DNA of 64,000 nt from positions 8,310,501 to 8,374,500 of the forward strand of contig CM026560.1 in assembly GCA_015143295.1 (NCBI GenBank), read 5' to 3'. Under the pieces are notes generated by a model. That model was not told the origin of the DNA and ran no database searches. It saw nothing but the letters and a program-made list of their open reading frames with translations. The DNA is from Tetracentron sinense. Its lineage: Eukaryota > Streptophyta > Magnoliopsida > Trochodendrales > Trochodendraceae. Shown one piece after another: positions 10,448 through 22,020 of this stretch. Positions within the stretch are counted from its first letter, which is position 1. Each line of letters opens with the position of its first letter. Made by a program: the position numbers and the translations under genes.

Positions 10448-10803
10448 TCTATTCCACTACAGTCTCAGGCGGACCGAGACCTTGACGTGTGGCCATACCT
10501 TGACTACTGTTGAGGGGAGTGTACGAGAGGGTCTTTTATGTATTTTGATATTTTGATAGGTGGGCCTGTCCACCTTAGAATTGGATATGTGTTGTGTATA
10601 TGTTAACTTGGAATACTATGTGGGAACTTTAGAAGAAAAGAAAAAGTTAGTTCACATTTCCGCATTTATGTTTAGCTTCCGCGCTCTGATTATTATCCTT
10701 ATTGTATTGTGTTAGCCATGTTTACTTCAGGATGGTTTGACAGGTACACATAGTCACTCCTAAAGTATCCCTTAACTCTTAGGGGGTATTTTGGGGTGCG
10801 ACA

Positions 10804-11872
10804 ATTATCTCCTTCTTGAAGCCATTTAATATGAGATTTTTTCCGCCAGAATATCTCTTCTTGCAAAAGAAAAGTTTGAAGCTCATCTTTAAGATTATTA
10901 AGGATATCAGCCTTCCAAGATCCCAAGAATTTTCAATATCTTCCTCAATATTACTAATTTGATCTTCAATGTCCTTAATCTTTTGAAATATATTGCCAAA
11001 GAATTCCTTATTCCAGCTTTTTAAAGAAATCATTAGTCTTTTAAGCTTTAGAAAAAAGGACATAAGAGGATTAGCATAAATAGGGGTATCCTAAGACTCA
11101 GAAACAATTTGAAAAAAATTTGGATGATGAATCCACATTTTTTGAAATTTAAATGAGGAAGGACACCTATCATTCTCCTTACCAAAAACAAAAAGAAGGG
11201 GAGAATGGTCTGAAGCTAACCTATTAAGGTGAGAAACAGTAGAAAGGGGATAATTTAGGCTCCAATCAGAACTTAGAAAGACTCGATCTAAACGAGCATA
11301 AATTCTATTAGAACCAGTCTGATTATTGCACCACGTGAATTTATTCCCATTAAAACAAGGATCCATCATACCCAAATCATTAATCATATTGTTAAAATCA
11401 GTAAGAGATTCTATATTAACTTCCCTCCCTCCTAACTTTTCATCAGAACTAGATATAGCATTAAAATCTCCCCCAATAAAAAAAGGCCTACATAAGAAGA
11501 AAAGCATATACAAAGATCCATCCAAAGAGATAAACGTTCCCTACTAGTACATTTAGCATATATGAAAGCACATCTTATGGAAGAAATACCAGTAGAAGAG
11601 ACATCAACAATAATCATTTGATGAAATGAAAAAACAAAAGAAACTTGAAGATGATTTTTCCAAAACAACCAAATCTTAGGATGAGATAAATGGGGGTCTA
11701 GATGTTTATAAATATTAATAAAAGAGCAAACTTCCTGGATAGAGTCAATGTTCTTTTTGGGTTCCATAATAACAGTAAACAAAATATTATTAGGAGAAAT
11801 TAATTGTTTGAGTCTAGACTTAGAAGCTAAGTTACCAATCCCTCTAATATTCCAAAGGAGAAAATTATTCAT
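10804..11872 (-). pseudogene. LINE ORF2, endonuclease and linker part
   Basis: The N-terminal half of ORF2 is an apurinic/apyrimidinic-type endonuclease that nicks target DNA. The start at 11872 gives NNFLLWNIRGIGN, the usual beginning of plant L1 ORF2. GGDFNAI, ARLDRVFLSSDW and SDHSPLLF follow, which are conserved endonuclease blocks. A Lys-rich linker (KSWNKEFFGNIFQKI) and the pre-RT phrase IKWLQEGDN lie near 11063-10804, just before the solo-LTR insertion. Frames shift at about 11500, 11090 and 10900. Confidence 0.88.
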
Positions 11873-12266
11873 TCATAACAATATTAGAATCAGAACCCAA
11901 CAATAGAACAGTAGATCTAGAATGAATTATTCTATTAGAAGCTAACACAACTTTATTATTTTTTGATTTGGTCTTAGATATTGAAAGTTGGTATTTAGCA
12001 AATAGCTTTGACTTAAGTAATTTTTGTGAAAAAATTATTCATTCTTTCTTAAGAGATTCCATATTGTTAAAAAAACACGGATCTAAATGATCATGATATT
12101 CTAGAGTTTGGGAGTATTCTTTCAAAATATTCCCGATAAAGAAGGTATCATGATGATTTGAAGGGCTTTCTAAAGTTTTAATCAATTTCAGCCACATACA
12201 ATAATGAGGAGTATGTTAAAACCTAGATCTATTTTTTGTCTTCTCATTAAGGTAAAGACATCTAAG

Positions 12267-13466
12267 TTAAGAATTAGATAGAATAGATTGGTTATTTAAA
12301 ATTTTTCCAGATTTTGGAGTTTCCACCAAAGAATTTTCGTAAGGAATTGTATGATCCAAAAAGCATTTAGTGTTCAAATTAGATGAATTAATCCATTCCT
12401 CATTCAAATCCGTAATTTGATCATTGAACTCCATACCTTTTGGAGGAGATTGATTATCAAAATCTCCAGGGTTATTAGAAGAATCTAATAACCCAGAATT
12501 CTTCTCAGTTAACTCAAGAATGGTATCTTTACCATTAGCAGAAATCGAAATAGGAACTAAGTTGGAAAAATCTGGTTCAAAATTACCTTGTATCACTGGT
12601 ATAGTTACCTTTGGAGGGAAGAAATCTTCAGCTGCTCCAATCCTTGAATGCAGTTTGCAACCTATAATCTCTTCCACTGCTGGCAAGAAAGATTCATCAA
12701 TTTTCTGAGTCATATTATCTGAATCCATCACTGTTTTGGGTGTTGTTATTGCTTCTCTAACATGACTGTCCTCCATATTTTGGTCTATATCAATGGGGCT
12801 ATTATTATTATGCTGATCTGGAACGGTTTTTGAAGAAATAGCGATAGGGGCAGATTGCTTCACCACCTAAATCTTAGAGTTTTTATTTGAATCTTCTTCT
12901 TCCCCTTTTCTATTTTCAGTGATCCTGGATTTTTCTTTGCCCTTACCCGTTGAACAATTATGCAAAAAATGGCCAAGCTTCTTGCACTTCTTACAGAACA
13001 AAAAGGTTTTTTCATATTCTATTGCTTGCCATCTCCCATGATCTCCAATACCCAACCAAAACCGTTCTGGGTTTTGCTTAAGAAGATCTACTTCTATGCA
13101 TGCTCTAGCAACACTGGGTCTGGAAAAAGATTGGGTTGTGCCATCCAATTTAAGCACCTTACCGATGATACTCCCTATAGATCGAATGGCTGAGTCATTG
13201 AATAGATGTAGAGGGAGATTCGGGAAACTCACCCATATCGGAACTATAGACTGTTCTACTCCGGAAACAAATGAAGGAGTCCAGTTAAAAAATTTGAACA
13301 AGAAACCATGGATATAGATCACTTCTTTGATCTAGATCATTAGGTAATCTTCTTCTGAAGCAAACCTAAAAAGAAGATGACGCAAGTCCAAGATTCCCAC
13401 TGAAAATGCAAGATGAACACCAGTAGATTTCTTTATAAAAACCTTAATAACATTTAGAGATGGACG
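12267..13466 (-). pseudogene. LINE ORF1, DUF4283-like RNA-binding protein with zinc knuckle
   Basis: ORF1 of plant L1 elements coats the element RNA. On the minus strand, residues resembling the DUF4283 domain (WTPSFVSGVEQSIVPIWVSF, SIGSIIGKVLKLD, RACIEVDL) are followed by a CCHC-type knuckle FCKKCKKLGHFLHNC near 12960. A long polar tail rich in Asn, Ser, Asp and Glu runs to 12267. In-frame stops at about 13333 and 12868 interrupt it. About 390 bp with no clear frame separate it from ORF2. Confidence 0.8.
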
Positions 13467-14880
13467 TGTTAGACATGATGCCCAGAAAAGTCATTTAGAT
13501 TGTAAGATTCTTATTAATTAGATTAATAGAGACATCTTCTTTATCTATTGTGAATTCATTATAGGTAATTGACCATGATCATGAGATGATCTATACGATA
13601 TGAGATATCGACAAAGGTCCATAGGATATATTGTAGGAAAGCTATGTGATGGGATTATCATAGGTAGATATAGCTTTCCAGTTCCTTATACCTTATATTG
13701 TCACAGCAATGGGTGAAGCTGGACACTTCACTTATATGGCTGCCACAATGCTAAGATGTTCTCAATGGTTGAGATATAGTTTTATCTCAAACTATTGTAA
13801 TGGAGACTACACATCAGCATATGGGTGCTTAAATGTACACTAACTGATTGCATGCAATTAGAGACCTCTTGCATAAACATACTATCAGATAGTTGGTCTC
13901 TCATTCACATCGAACAGTTTTGATGATCCTTAGATCTACTAAGTTCATTTATAACTGAGCAGTAATCTAACTATTTTGATTGCACATAAGTACTCTCTAA
14001 CTGAGAGACTACGATAAGGTGACAGTTGGATAATCAAAACAGTTGATTAAGCTTAAATCCTGCGTAGGTGATTTTGAAATCAAAAAAGTTTGAAATATAT
14101 TTTTATTAAAATATATTATACATAATAAAAGTTTTTCTCAAAATGTTTTACATGAAAAATGGTTTCTCATGGCATAATCAAATGTCTTGGAAACGCGGAT
14201 GATGTACAATGGGCTATGAGTTAGATAGTATATTAATCTCGAAGGCCCATTAGGGATAATGTTATTGGAAGGATTAATTGAATTAAAATTTCATGTGGTG
14301 GGATCCTTAATGGTTAATGTTCTTACACTGGGATTCAATTGCAACATGGATATCTCACTTGCAATTCCGATGTTATTCCTATTTAAGGGTCAATGGGATA
14401 ACATTGGGTAAGCCAGGGTTAGAATATCCCAGAGCAATCTGTGAAGATGCTCACATAAGAAATACAAGCTCAATTTATAGATTAAATGTTAATCTATAAA
14501 TTTAAATGATTAAATGTTAATCATTAATAAATAGATTAAATGTTAATCTATGGTTTAGATTAAAAGTTAATCTAAATTAAAGGATAATAATGATGATTGT
14601 TTAATTAACCCAATATAAGGGGAAATGGGTTTGACCCATATCCATAAAACCCAACAAAATTAGACCTTACTAGTGGGCCCAAGCCCATGGGATTAAATCC
14701 CTAAGGTGGGCACCCATTTGGAGTTTCCTAATTGGATTAGGATTTTATTAATTAAATAATTATTGTATAATTAATCCTTATTTCATGGGATTAGGTTCCA
14801 ATACTTGGAATACAAGAAAGAAGGAGATAAGATTAGAATTTTTTCAAAACTTAGAGTGCAAGACTCCCTAGCTCACGCCA
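13467..14880 (+). mobile_element. Copia-like LTR piece, right end lost
   Basis: It begins TGTTAGACATGATGCCC directly against the LINE 5' end. Its AT-rich body mentions no coding frame and has the feel of a plant Ty1/copia LTR. It contains an array of short dyads at 14484-14575 and a TATA-like AATATAAGG near 14611. It stops where a reversed Z-type LTR piece begins at about 14881. The family assignment is weak: no primer site or internal domain is present. Confidence 0.4.
14484..14575. promoter_or_regulatory. AGATTAA/TTAATCT dyad array
   Basis: Four copies of a 17-bp dyad, AGATTAAATGTTAATCT. One copy reads TGATTAAATGTTAATCA, where the outer bases change together so that pairing is kept. A TATA-like sequence follows within about 40 bp. 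Its placement resembles the palindrome arrays of the gypsy LTRs here. Confidence 0.6.
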
Positions 14881-15856
14881 CCGGTTCTTCAACGTACTCC
14901 TCTTCCACCCATGGGCCAGGAGCACGAATATCGAAAGGAGCAGCCGCTCCGCTATCACCTGCCGATATAAGACGTACGGTTGAGCATGGAATACTCAGTG
15001 TGTACCAAATACTAACCAACAGTCATGGCATAGCAATAACAATATAAGGTAGAAAGCAATTTATATCATAACAGGAAAGAAAACAGTTTATAGTTCATGC
15101 TTGCATCATATCAAAGTCAGAAATCTCTTGAAATCGCCATGTGCTTGGCTTGACTTGAAATACTATTTTCGTGTTTAAAAACTTGTCTTGTCACGTTTTG
15201 TCATATTGGTCTTGTCGAGTCGTACATGTCTTGTCATGCGTATCATGTCGTGTCTTGCATGTCATGCCATGGAATCATGCTTGCTTGGAAAATAAACATG
15301 TTCATGCTACTTGTGAGGGAGGGGAGGCCCCTTTTCCTAAATGAGAAACAACTTGTAAGGGAGGGGAAACCCCTATTTAACGAAATGCATTGAATGCAAC
15401 ATGCATGCTTGGAGCGTTCTTGTTCTTGTCAAATAGCGAGGCAAAATATATCGTAAGATATGCCCTAACTCTATTTACCAACCCTTTCGTTTGGCTTTGT
15501 CATGGTGTTCGTGAATCGGGAATAAAACCTTGAAAACAAAACACGGTGTTTAATGTTTGAAATCCTACTCGTGGACTACATGTCGTGCTTGTGGTTCCGT
15601 GTACAATTAAGGATGACAATGGCATATAAAGAACATTTGCATTTGATCAACAATTAAATCCAATAAATGAGCAATTTATCGAACAACATACCATTCTATG
15701 AAGTAAAAAAATTCACACATGTATTTTCTAAGAACCATTAGCATTTTCTACATTTTGGCATTTCATCAAACACTTGGTATGTTCATTATGATTAATACCT
15801 AAATCTTGTATTACTAGGTGGGTTAATGCTCACAACACACATGTATGTTTATTATT
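14881..15856 (-). mobile_element. Z-type LTR fragment, reversed
   Basis: Read on the minus strand it matches the R/U5 part of the Z LTR. It has the short acidic frame (SPW-like GPWVEEEYVEEP at 14881-14940), the hairpin near 14977, and the GGGAGGGGAGGCCCC leader repeats at 15318-15375. Both ends are cut: one by the copia-like LTR, the other by the start of element W at 15857. It is therefore older than W. Confidence 0.75.
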
Positions 15857-16574
15857 TGTAGCGACCCGGAATTTTAATATAATAAAATTTTTGATTATCG
15901 GTCCTTAATTGAGGTTAATTAGTTGTGTGTTTGATAAATTTGTGTAAAGTAGGTATTACTCGGAATTGGGTTGCACTACTACGAAATTAGTGTTTTTCTT
16001 TGATCTGGGCACATAGTGTGTCGGTCGGCTATCCGGACGTCCACCTATCATTCTGATTCAGTTGCACATTAATTCGCGAAACCACGAAGGTCCTGTGTGT
16101 GGAAACATCGAGAAAATCAGGGAATTCGTAGTGTATCAAATTTCGATTGGGGCTCTATATTTAGCGGACTTTCTAATCAAAATCCGTGTGGATTGTTCCA
16201 CTACATGCTGGAAGGCCATGGGGACGATCGTCTGTCATTTCGGCAGTTTATTATCTCATAAGACGAAACCCCAGTGTGTTTTGTATCCGAAATTGGAAAA
16301 TTTGTGGGTTTTGCGAATTCTTCCAATCGCACTTTTTGGTAGTCAAAACTCATCGGATTTCCCCAAAATTTTTACAGCAGGTGTCAGACTACCCCAAGAT
16401 CGATCACCTGAAGTTTTGTTAAAATCGAAAATCATATGGTATGGTTTTGGAATGACTTTCGGGGACATTACTAGAAACCGGTCGCGATTCACAAGCCGCG
16501 ACACGTGTCTCGGCTCAGGCCAACACGTGGCACCTTCCAAGCGACACTTGGCGCGTATGTGTGGGTTAGGTTGG

Positions 16575-16583
16575 TCTATAAAT
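16575..16583 (+). promoter_or_regulatory. TATA box of W LTR
   Basis: CTATAAATAG precedes a leader with CTCTCATCC and GAGAGAGAGG. The 3' LTR has the matching TATATAAATAG near 48835. Confidence 0.65.
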
Positions 16584-16927
16584 AGTAGAACACTGCCAGC
16601 CATTTCTCTCATCCTAGTGAGAGAGAGGCGAAGCCCTGCCGAATTTTCTAGAGAGAGAAACTGTAGAACCCCAGAACTTTTCGTACATGTCTTGGTATGT
16701 GTGCCAAGACATGTAGCCTATGTAATCTCAAATTCATGAAATGAAAATTTGGAACTTTGAGAAAATTGTGTCAAGAATGTTATAATTAAGTTAATAAATT
16801 ATTTAAGCACCTATACGAGCTTTAAAGAGACCCTAGTCATGTTTAGGAAAGGTCAAAAGAGAACTAGGATCAGTTTAAGTAGTGAATTGGGTGAGAAAAA
16901 TGGGCTCAGGATCAAGTTTGTAAAGCA

Positions 16928-17114
16928 ACCGATCACTCGGTCCATTCAGCGATCGATCGGTCCAAAACCGATCGATCGGTAGCTATCGACTGGTCAAAAA
17001 TTTTGTATGGGGAAAAATTCCAGAGACCATGTTTTTGACTGGTCGCTCGGTCAAGAACACCGATCGCTCGGTAGGCAACCGATCGATCGTTCATAACCAC
17101 CGATCGCTCGGTCT
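16928..17114. promoter_or_regulatory. U3 palindrome array of solo LTR
   Basis: About seven ACCGATCGATCGGT or ACCGATCGCTCGGT-like dyads surround a GTATGGGG...CCAGAGA core near 17003-17026. Confidence 0.65.
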
Positions 17115-18025
17115 TTTCATTTTTACAAAAATTTCATTAAGGGTGTTTTCATCTTTTGGGCGGTTCACTCATGCCTTAAAGGCTTTGCCCGAGCATTTGG
17201 GGGTTCATTAACCCTAAGAAGAACATTTGAGAGCTAAGGAGAGAAGAGAAAGGGTTTTCCTAACCTATGGTTTGCTTTTGGGGAGAGATCAAAGGGGTTA
17301 AAGACCACAATCATCCTCAAGCTCGGTTCTCCTTCAAGATCAAAGCTCAAGCACTCGTGGAGCACTCTCCTCAAGCTAGGGTAGCATCTACATGCACGTT
17401 TTGGAAGGGGATTCTTTCCCTCATTTGTCAAGGTCGGTACCTTGTGCTACCCTCTTAGTTATAGTTTCCTCTTTTTCTTTTCTATTCTTTGTTTTCTCCC
17501 ATTTATGACTATAAAATGAGTTGTAATGTGTGAATGGGATGAATGGATGGTTGTTGGATGTGAATGGGCGATTGGATGCCGTATGTATGGTTGTGATGAA
17601 TGAAATGGGGAGGACATTGTATCCATAATGAACAAACATGTATGATGTGAGTATAACCCACTTAGAAATGCATGATTTAGGTTTAAATAAATAATGGACA
17701 CAACCTATGTTTGATGAAATGCCAAGGCGAATAAAATGAATGATAAATTAAGAAAATGTATGCTTAATTACTTATGAACTTGTTAGGGCTTATGTTAGTG
17801 TGAGTTCTTGTTTTCCTTAAAATGTCATGAATGCTTATTGTTTAAATTGCGACATGTTATATATTGTGAATTACCCAATTGCCATATTTAAATGCAAGTG
17901 CAAGTATGTACACGATCCCACGAGCACGGCATGCATGACATGTTTTATCGGTGTTTTTAAGAACGAGATTTAGAGGTGGGGCATATCCTATGACATGTTT
18001 CACTTCGCTTTTGGCAAGGACAAGA

Positions 18026-18180
18026 CATGCATCTCATAAAGAAGGGTCTCCCTTCCCTCGCAAGTGCATTTAGGAAGAAGGGTCTCCCTTCCCTCACAAG
18101 TAGATTATTTTCCAAGCAAGCATGACATGACATGGGCATTTAGGAAGAAGGGTCTCCCTTCCCTCACAAGTAGTTTACTT
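18026..18180. repeat. Leader dyad repeats, Z type
   Basis: Three units contain GAAGGGTCTCCCTTCCCTC followed by RCAAGT. GAAGGG and CCCTTC are perfect arms around TCT, so each unit can fold into a hairpin. Matching arrays lie at 39690-39830 and 46975-47110, and reversed at 24375-24515 and 58035-58235. Confidence 0.8.
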
Positions 18181-18485
18181 TCCGAGCAAGTATGATGGCA
18201 TGGCATGACAAGCATGGCATTGCATGACACGCATAACAAGACAAGTTTCAAGCACAAAAAAGGGTAATTTCAGTTAAGTTAAGTGCACGATGTTTTCAAG
18301 GGTTTTATCGATTTTTATGAAATGCAAGCATGATTATAAATTGCTTTATTTCCTTGTTATGATATTAATTGTTCCTGCTTTATATATGTGAACTGCTTCC
18401 TGCTTCCTATACTGCTATGGTGTTGCTATGACTGTTGGTTAGTATTTGGTACCCGTTGAGTATTCCATGCTGAGCCGTACTTCTT

Positions 18486-18605
18486 ATGTTGGCAGGTACT
18501 GAGGGAGCTACTGCTCCATTTGATGTCTGTGCTCCAAGCCCGTGGGTGGAGGAGGAGTACGTTGAGCAGCCTGTGGAGGATCCTCAGAGCGAGGGCTACT
18601 ATTAG
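18486..18605 (+). CDS. Short LTR ORF, PWVEEEY family, 39 aa
   Basis: An uninterrupted 39-residue frame starting ATG-TTG-GCA-GGT. It contains APFDVCAPSPWVEEEYVE and an acidic Pro-rich tail. It sits about 30 bp after the hairpin-like GTTGAG...GCTGAGC segment and about 300 bp before the LTR end. Its amino acids match the copies at 23877, 40202 and 57582, while many third codon positions differ. Function is unknown. Confidence 0.5.
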   Translation: MLAGTEGATAPFDVCAPSPWVEEEYVEQPVEDPQSEGYY

Positions 18606-19137
18606 GTGGTGGTAGATTCTGAGTGAATAGCTGTGGGTGAGATGAGAGATATACATTCATGTATTTTGGTGGGCATGTCCGCGCTTTCTTTGTTTTGATT
18701 TCCTTTTTGTATCAAACTTGGGTTACATGTATATACATAGAGGTTTGTTAGACTTCCGCTGTGTTTTGTTGTATGTTTCCGCTATTGTGTCCTCATTGTA
18801 TATGCTCCAGGTATTTTGCAGGTTGGTTTGTCAAGCAAGTCAAGTATGTCATGGTAAGTCGTCTAAGATTCACTCTAACTCATAGGGTGGGTTTTGGGTC
18901 GCGACAGAAACATTCTAGAGAGTGAAAGGGAATTTTCTAGAGAGATAAAGTCTAGAGAGAGAGATAAAGAGGCGTATCCTGAAGTTTTTGGACGTGTTGA
19001 GCCCATTGGCGATGTCAATTTCATCTCTCGGAGCTTTGAAACACGTGTACCAGAGGTAATAGAAACCCTTTCTTATCTATTTTTCATTCCACTAGATAAA
19101 TTATGCGAATTGTGCTGTTTATATCAGACCCTTTCTG

Positions 19138-19850
19138 AGCTCTGACCATCCTCAAATTTTTACTCTAAATTTATCTTCCTAATCTGTAAATCATATCAAA
19201 ATTTCACTGTGATCTGATGGTTGGATAGGATGATATGAATTTCTAAAGGAAAACCTAGTCTGATGTTTTTAAGGCTCACAGTACGGTTTTCCTAATTATA
19301 GGGAACCTTTCTGAGCTCTGATAATGCTCAAATTTTTACTCTAAATTTATCTTCCTAATCTGTAAATCATATCAAAATTTCACTACGATCTGATTGTTGG
19401 ATAGGATGATATAAATTTCTAAAGGAAAACCTAGTCTGCTATTTTTAAGGCTAACAGTACGGTTTTCCTAATTAGAGGAAACTTTTCTAAACTCTGATCA
19501 TGCTATATATTTTACCACATATTTAGCTTCCTAATCTGTAAATCATATCAAAATTTGACTACGATCTGATGGTTGGATAGGATGATATGAATATCTAAAG
19601 GAAAAGCTAGTCTGCTGTTTTTAAGGCTAACAGTTGGTTTTGATCATTACAGGGAACCTTCCTTATCTCAGATCATGCTCAAATTTTTACCATATTTCGA
19701 CCTTCCTACTTTTTCAATCATATCAAAATTGCAATGAGATATGATGGTTGGATTTGACAATATGAATTTCTAAATAAAATCTAGTATGTCATTTTAGGAA
19801 CAACAGTATGGTTTTGATAATTACAGAGCCCCTTCCTGATCTCAGATCTT
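19138..19850. repeat. ~176 bp tandem repeats, about 4 units
   Basis: Same units as at 208-1260. Two units are absent between about 19501 and its match near 925 of the first copy, consistent with unequal exchange or slippage inside the array. Confidence 0.85.
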
Positions 19851-20829
19851 TATTCAACATTATGCTTGTCATGTTGTGTTAAAATGGGTTGTATGTACTT
19901 GTATGGGGAGGTATAGGAACTAAGCAGAGGGGCATAGCCCTCGGTTTCGGGTTGAATAACTCGGAATTTAGGTTCGGCGATCGATTGGGTGACCAATCGC
20001 TAAGCGATTTGTTGACTTGACATGGCATGTGTATATGATGGGATGATTATTTTGATACTGGAATAGTCGGGGTCGTAGTGTGTAGACTTCCATGACTGAT
20101 AGTCGGGAGTGAGTGGATTACTATCCATAGATCCTCTTTGACTAGTTCCGGAGTAATGATTGTGTATAGTCTGGAATCTTCGGATTCGCAGTTAGTTGAG
20201 CTGGCATGCTCAAGCGTTGTCACAATTGGTTGAACTGGGAGATGTCGGAGTCCTAAAAGATGTCTAAAGTGACTGAGCATTATATAATGTATTGACCGGG
20301 GTACCTCTATGGTTGGGTCCGAAGAGGCGGCGCTATGCCTATCGGGGTTCCTTTTAGGTGGTACGTCATGGAGAGACGGTGTCCAGTAAGGCCCGGGGTG
20401 CCTCCAGTGAATAGCCAGAAGATGACGGTAGACAAGTTGGCTGGGGTTCCTTCGTGACTGATAACCAGTGAGATGGCAGTGTGTTTACACAGTAGGTGCT
20501 GTCAGTCAGAGTATGTGTGGTAAGTCCTTGGAGGATGATTACCCTAGTTGTGTAGAATCTTCAGGATTCTGGTCTGTGTGGGTTGGGACACCCAATGTAG
20601 AGCCCCAAAATTTCATTTCACTAAGTAGTGAATGGTGTGAATAGTGTTCTAGTGTGAACTTGTACACTAGCAAGCTTTAATTGAATATACGAGGTTGGAC
20701 TTATGGAGCACATGTTCTAACGGGTCTATATATCATTAAAGAACATGTATTAAGCATAAAAGAGTGTTAGAATTGGATTGGAGAACGTTCAAGTAGTGTA
20801 AACAAGGTTTTACAGCAAAACAGGAGATC

Positions 20830-21015
20830 ACCGATCGCTCAGTGCCATCCTCCGATTGATCGGTCAACCAACGATCGATCGGTATCTATCGACTGGTCAA
20901 CTTTTTTGTATGGGAAAATTTTCCAGAGAGGGTGTTTTCAACCGATCGCTCGGCTGAAACCACCGATCGACCGGTAAGCCACTGAACGCTCGGTATGTAC
21001 CACCGATCGATCGGT
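20830..21015. promoter_or_regulatory. U3 palindrome array, X 5' LTR
   Basis: Seven dyads of the ACCGATCGATCGGT/ACCGATCGACCGGT type with GGAAAATTTTCC at 20913-20924. TATATAAAG follows at 21072. Confidence 0.7.
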
Positions 21016-22020
21016 TATACGCAGATTTTCTTCATTAAAGGTGTTTAAGACTTTAGCCACCACCCTTTGCCTATATAAAGGTTGGGTTTGTGCCTTGGGG
21101 TTTCAGAAACCCTTAGTACCTATTTTTGAGAGATTTTGAAGAGGAGAAGAAGGTGAGGAACTAATTGTTGATCAAGCATGTGGAAGATCAAGGTTCTTCC
21201 ACTTCCTTTGGTGATTCTCAACCAAGAACTCAAGGTTCTTGCTTGTTCCAGCTTTTGGGAATCAAAGCCTTTGATTTCACCAAGGTAGATACACTCTACT
21301 ACCAATCTTGCAATCCTACTAGTTGTTAAATATGATTCTTCTTACTCTATGCTACATATACCTTGATTTGCTATGGTGTAGAAGGATTTTATGCTATATT
21401 GGATGTAAGTTATCATTATGGTGCACTCTAAGTGTTTGATGAAATACCTCTAAGGGATTTTATGCTTAAATATGATGATTTCTCTCATATGCTCATATGC
21501 TCGCATGAATCGATGTTTTCCATGGATTTCTCAAAGTACGAAAAGGGGTTTTTCACTAAATGACGAATAAGGAACGATTCTAAGTAACTCTATGATTTCT
21601 CTAAGATCGTTTCACAAGCTCTATGGATCATATTATGCTCACAAGGAACTCTATGATAAGCTCTAAATTCGTCTCACAAGCTCTACGGATCATAAATGTA
21701 ACACTCTAAGATCTCTATGGTATTTGCTCTATGTTGTGCTCTACGGTATCTCCATGTCACTACGGATCATAATGACTCTAAGTAACTCCATGAACTCACA
21801 AGAACTCACAAGGCTATGATTATCGCATGACTCACACGGTTACAGTTTTGGTTTTGGTTTCGAACCTCATCGCACATGTTATTTCAAGGCTTCCATGCTC
21901 TTGCATGTTTTTACGGATTTCATTCTCCATGATTTGTATGCTCTATGTTTAATGCTTTATTGTTATTAGTTTGTATACGCTGAGTATTCCACGCTCAGCC
22001 AATATTTGTTATCATTGGTA

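Larger units (their letters stand above)
8353..10803 (+). mobile_element. Solo LTR (U3 type a, R/U5 type ii), TSD ATTAT
   Basis: It starts TGTAGAACCCCGG and ends GGTGCGACA, flanked by ATTAT at 8348-8352 and 10804-10808, with no internal region: a solo LTR left by recombination between the two LTRs of a gypsy element. Its first ~700 bp resemble the solo LTR at 16662. From about 9150 on it resembles the LTRs of element V, with the AGGTTGGTAGCCCAGG repeats. It therefore looks like a mosaic of two LTR families. It carries a U3 palindrome array, a conserved hairpin at 10343-10363 and the short PWVEEGY reading frame. Confidence 0.9.
6490..13466 (-). mobile_element. L1-type LINE, 3'-truncated, split by a solo LTR
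   Basis: Read on the minus strand, the order is ORF1 (13466-12267), ORF2 endonuclease (11872-11091), linker, then reverse transcriptase and the C-terminal zinc-finger region (8352-6490). This is the layout of plant L1 elements. The LTR at 8353-10803 interrupts ORF2 with an ATTAT duplication. Without that insertion the element is about 4.5 kb, shorter than a usual 6 kb plant L1. No poly(A)-equivalent T run is present at the 6490 end, so the 3' end is missing. The 5' end abuts a copia-like LTR at 13467. Several frameshifts and stops show that it is long dead. Confidence 0.9.
16662..18906 (+). mobile_element. Solo LTR (U3 type a, R/U5 type i), TSD GAAAC
   Basis: It starts TGTAGAACCCCAG and ends GGTCGCGACA, between GAAAC at 16657-16661 and 18907-18911. 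The 3' LTR of W at 48916-48920 shows the same place without the insertion. The 5' part resembles the solo LTR at 8353, while the 3' part resembles the Z LTR, with GAAGGGTCTCCCTTC leader repeats at 18026-18180. It carries a U3 palindrome array (16928-17114) and the intact PWVEEEY short ORF. It inserted after W. Confidence 0.93.
18928..21356 (+). repeat. Second copy of duplicated block (partner of 1-2781)
   Basis: Collinear with 1-2781 apart from a net loss of two ~176 bp repeat units (2429 against 2781 bp). It spans W LTR DNA, the CCCAA junction and the first ~760 bp of element X. Confidence 0.9.
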
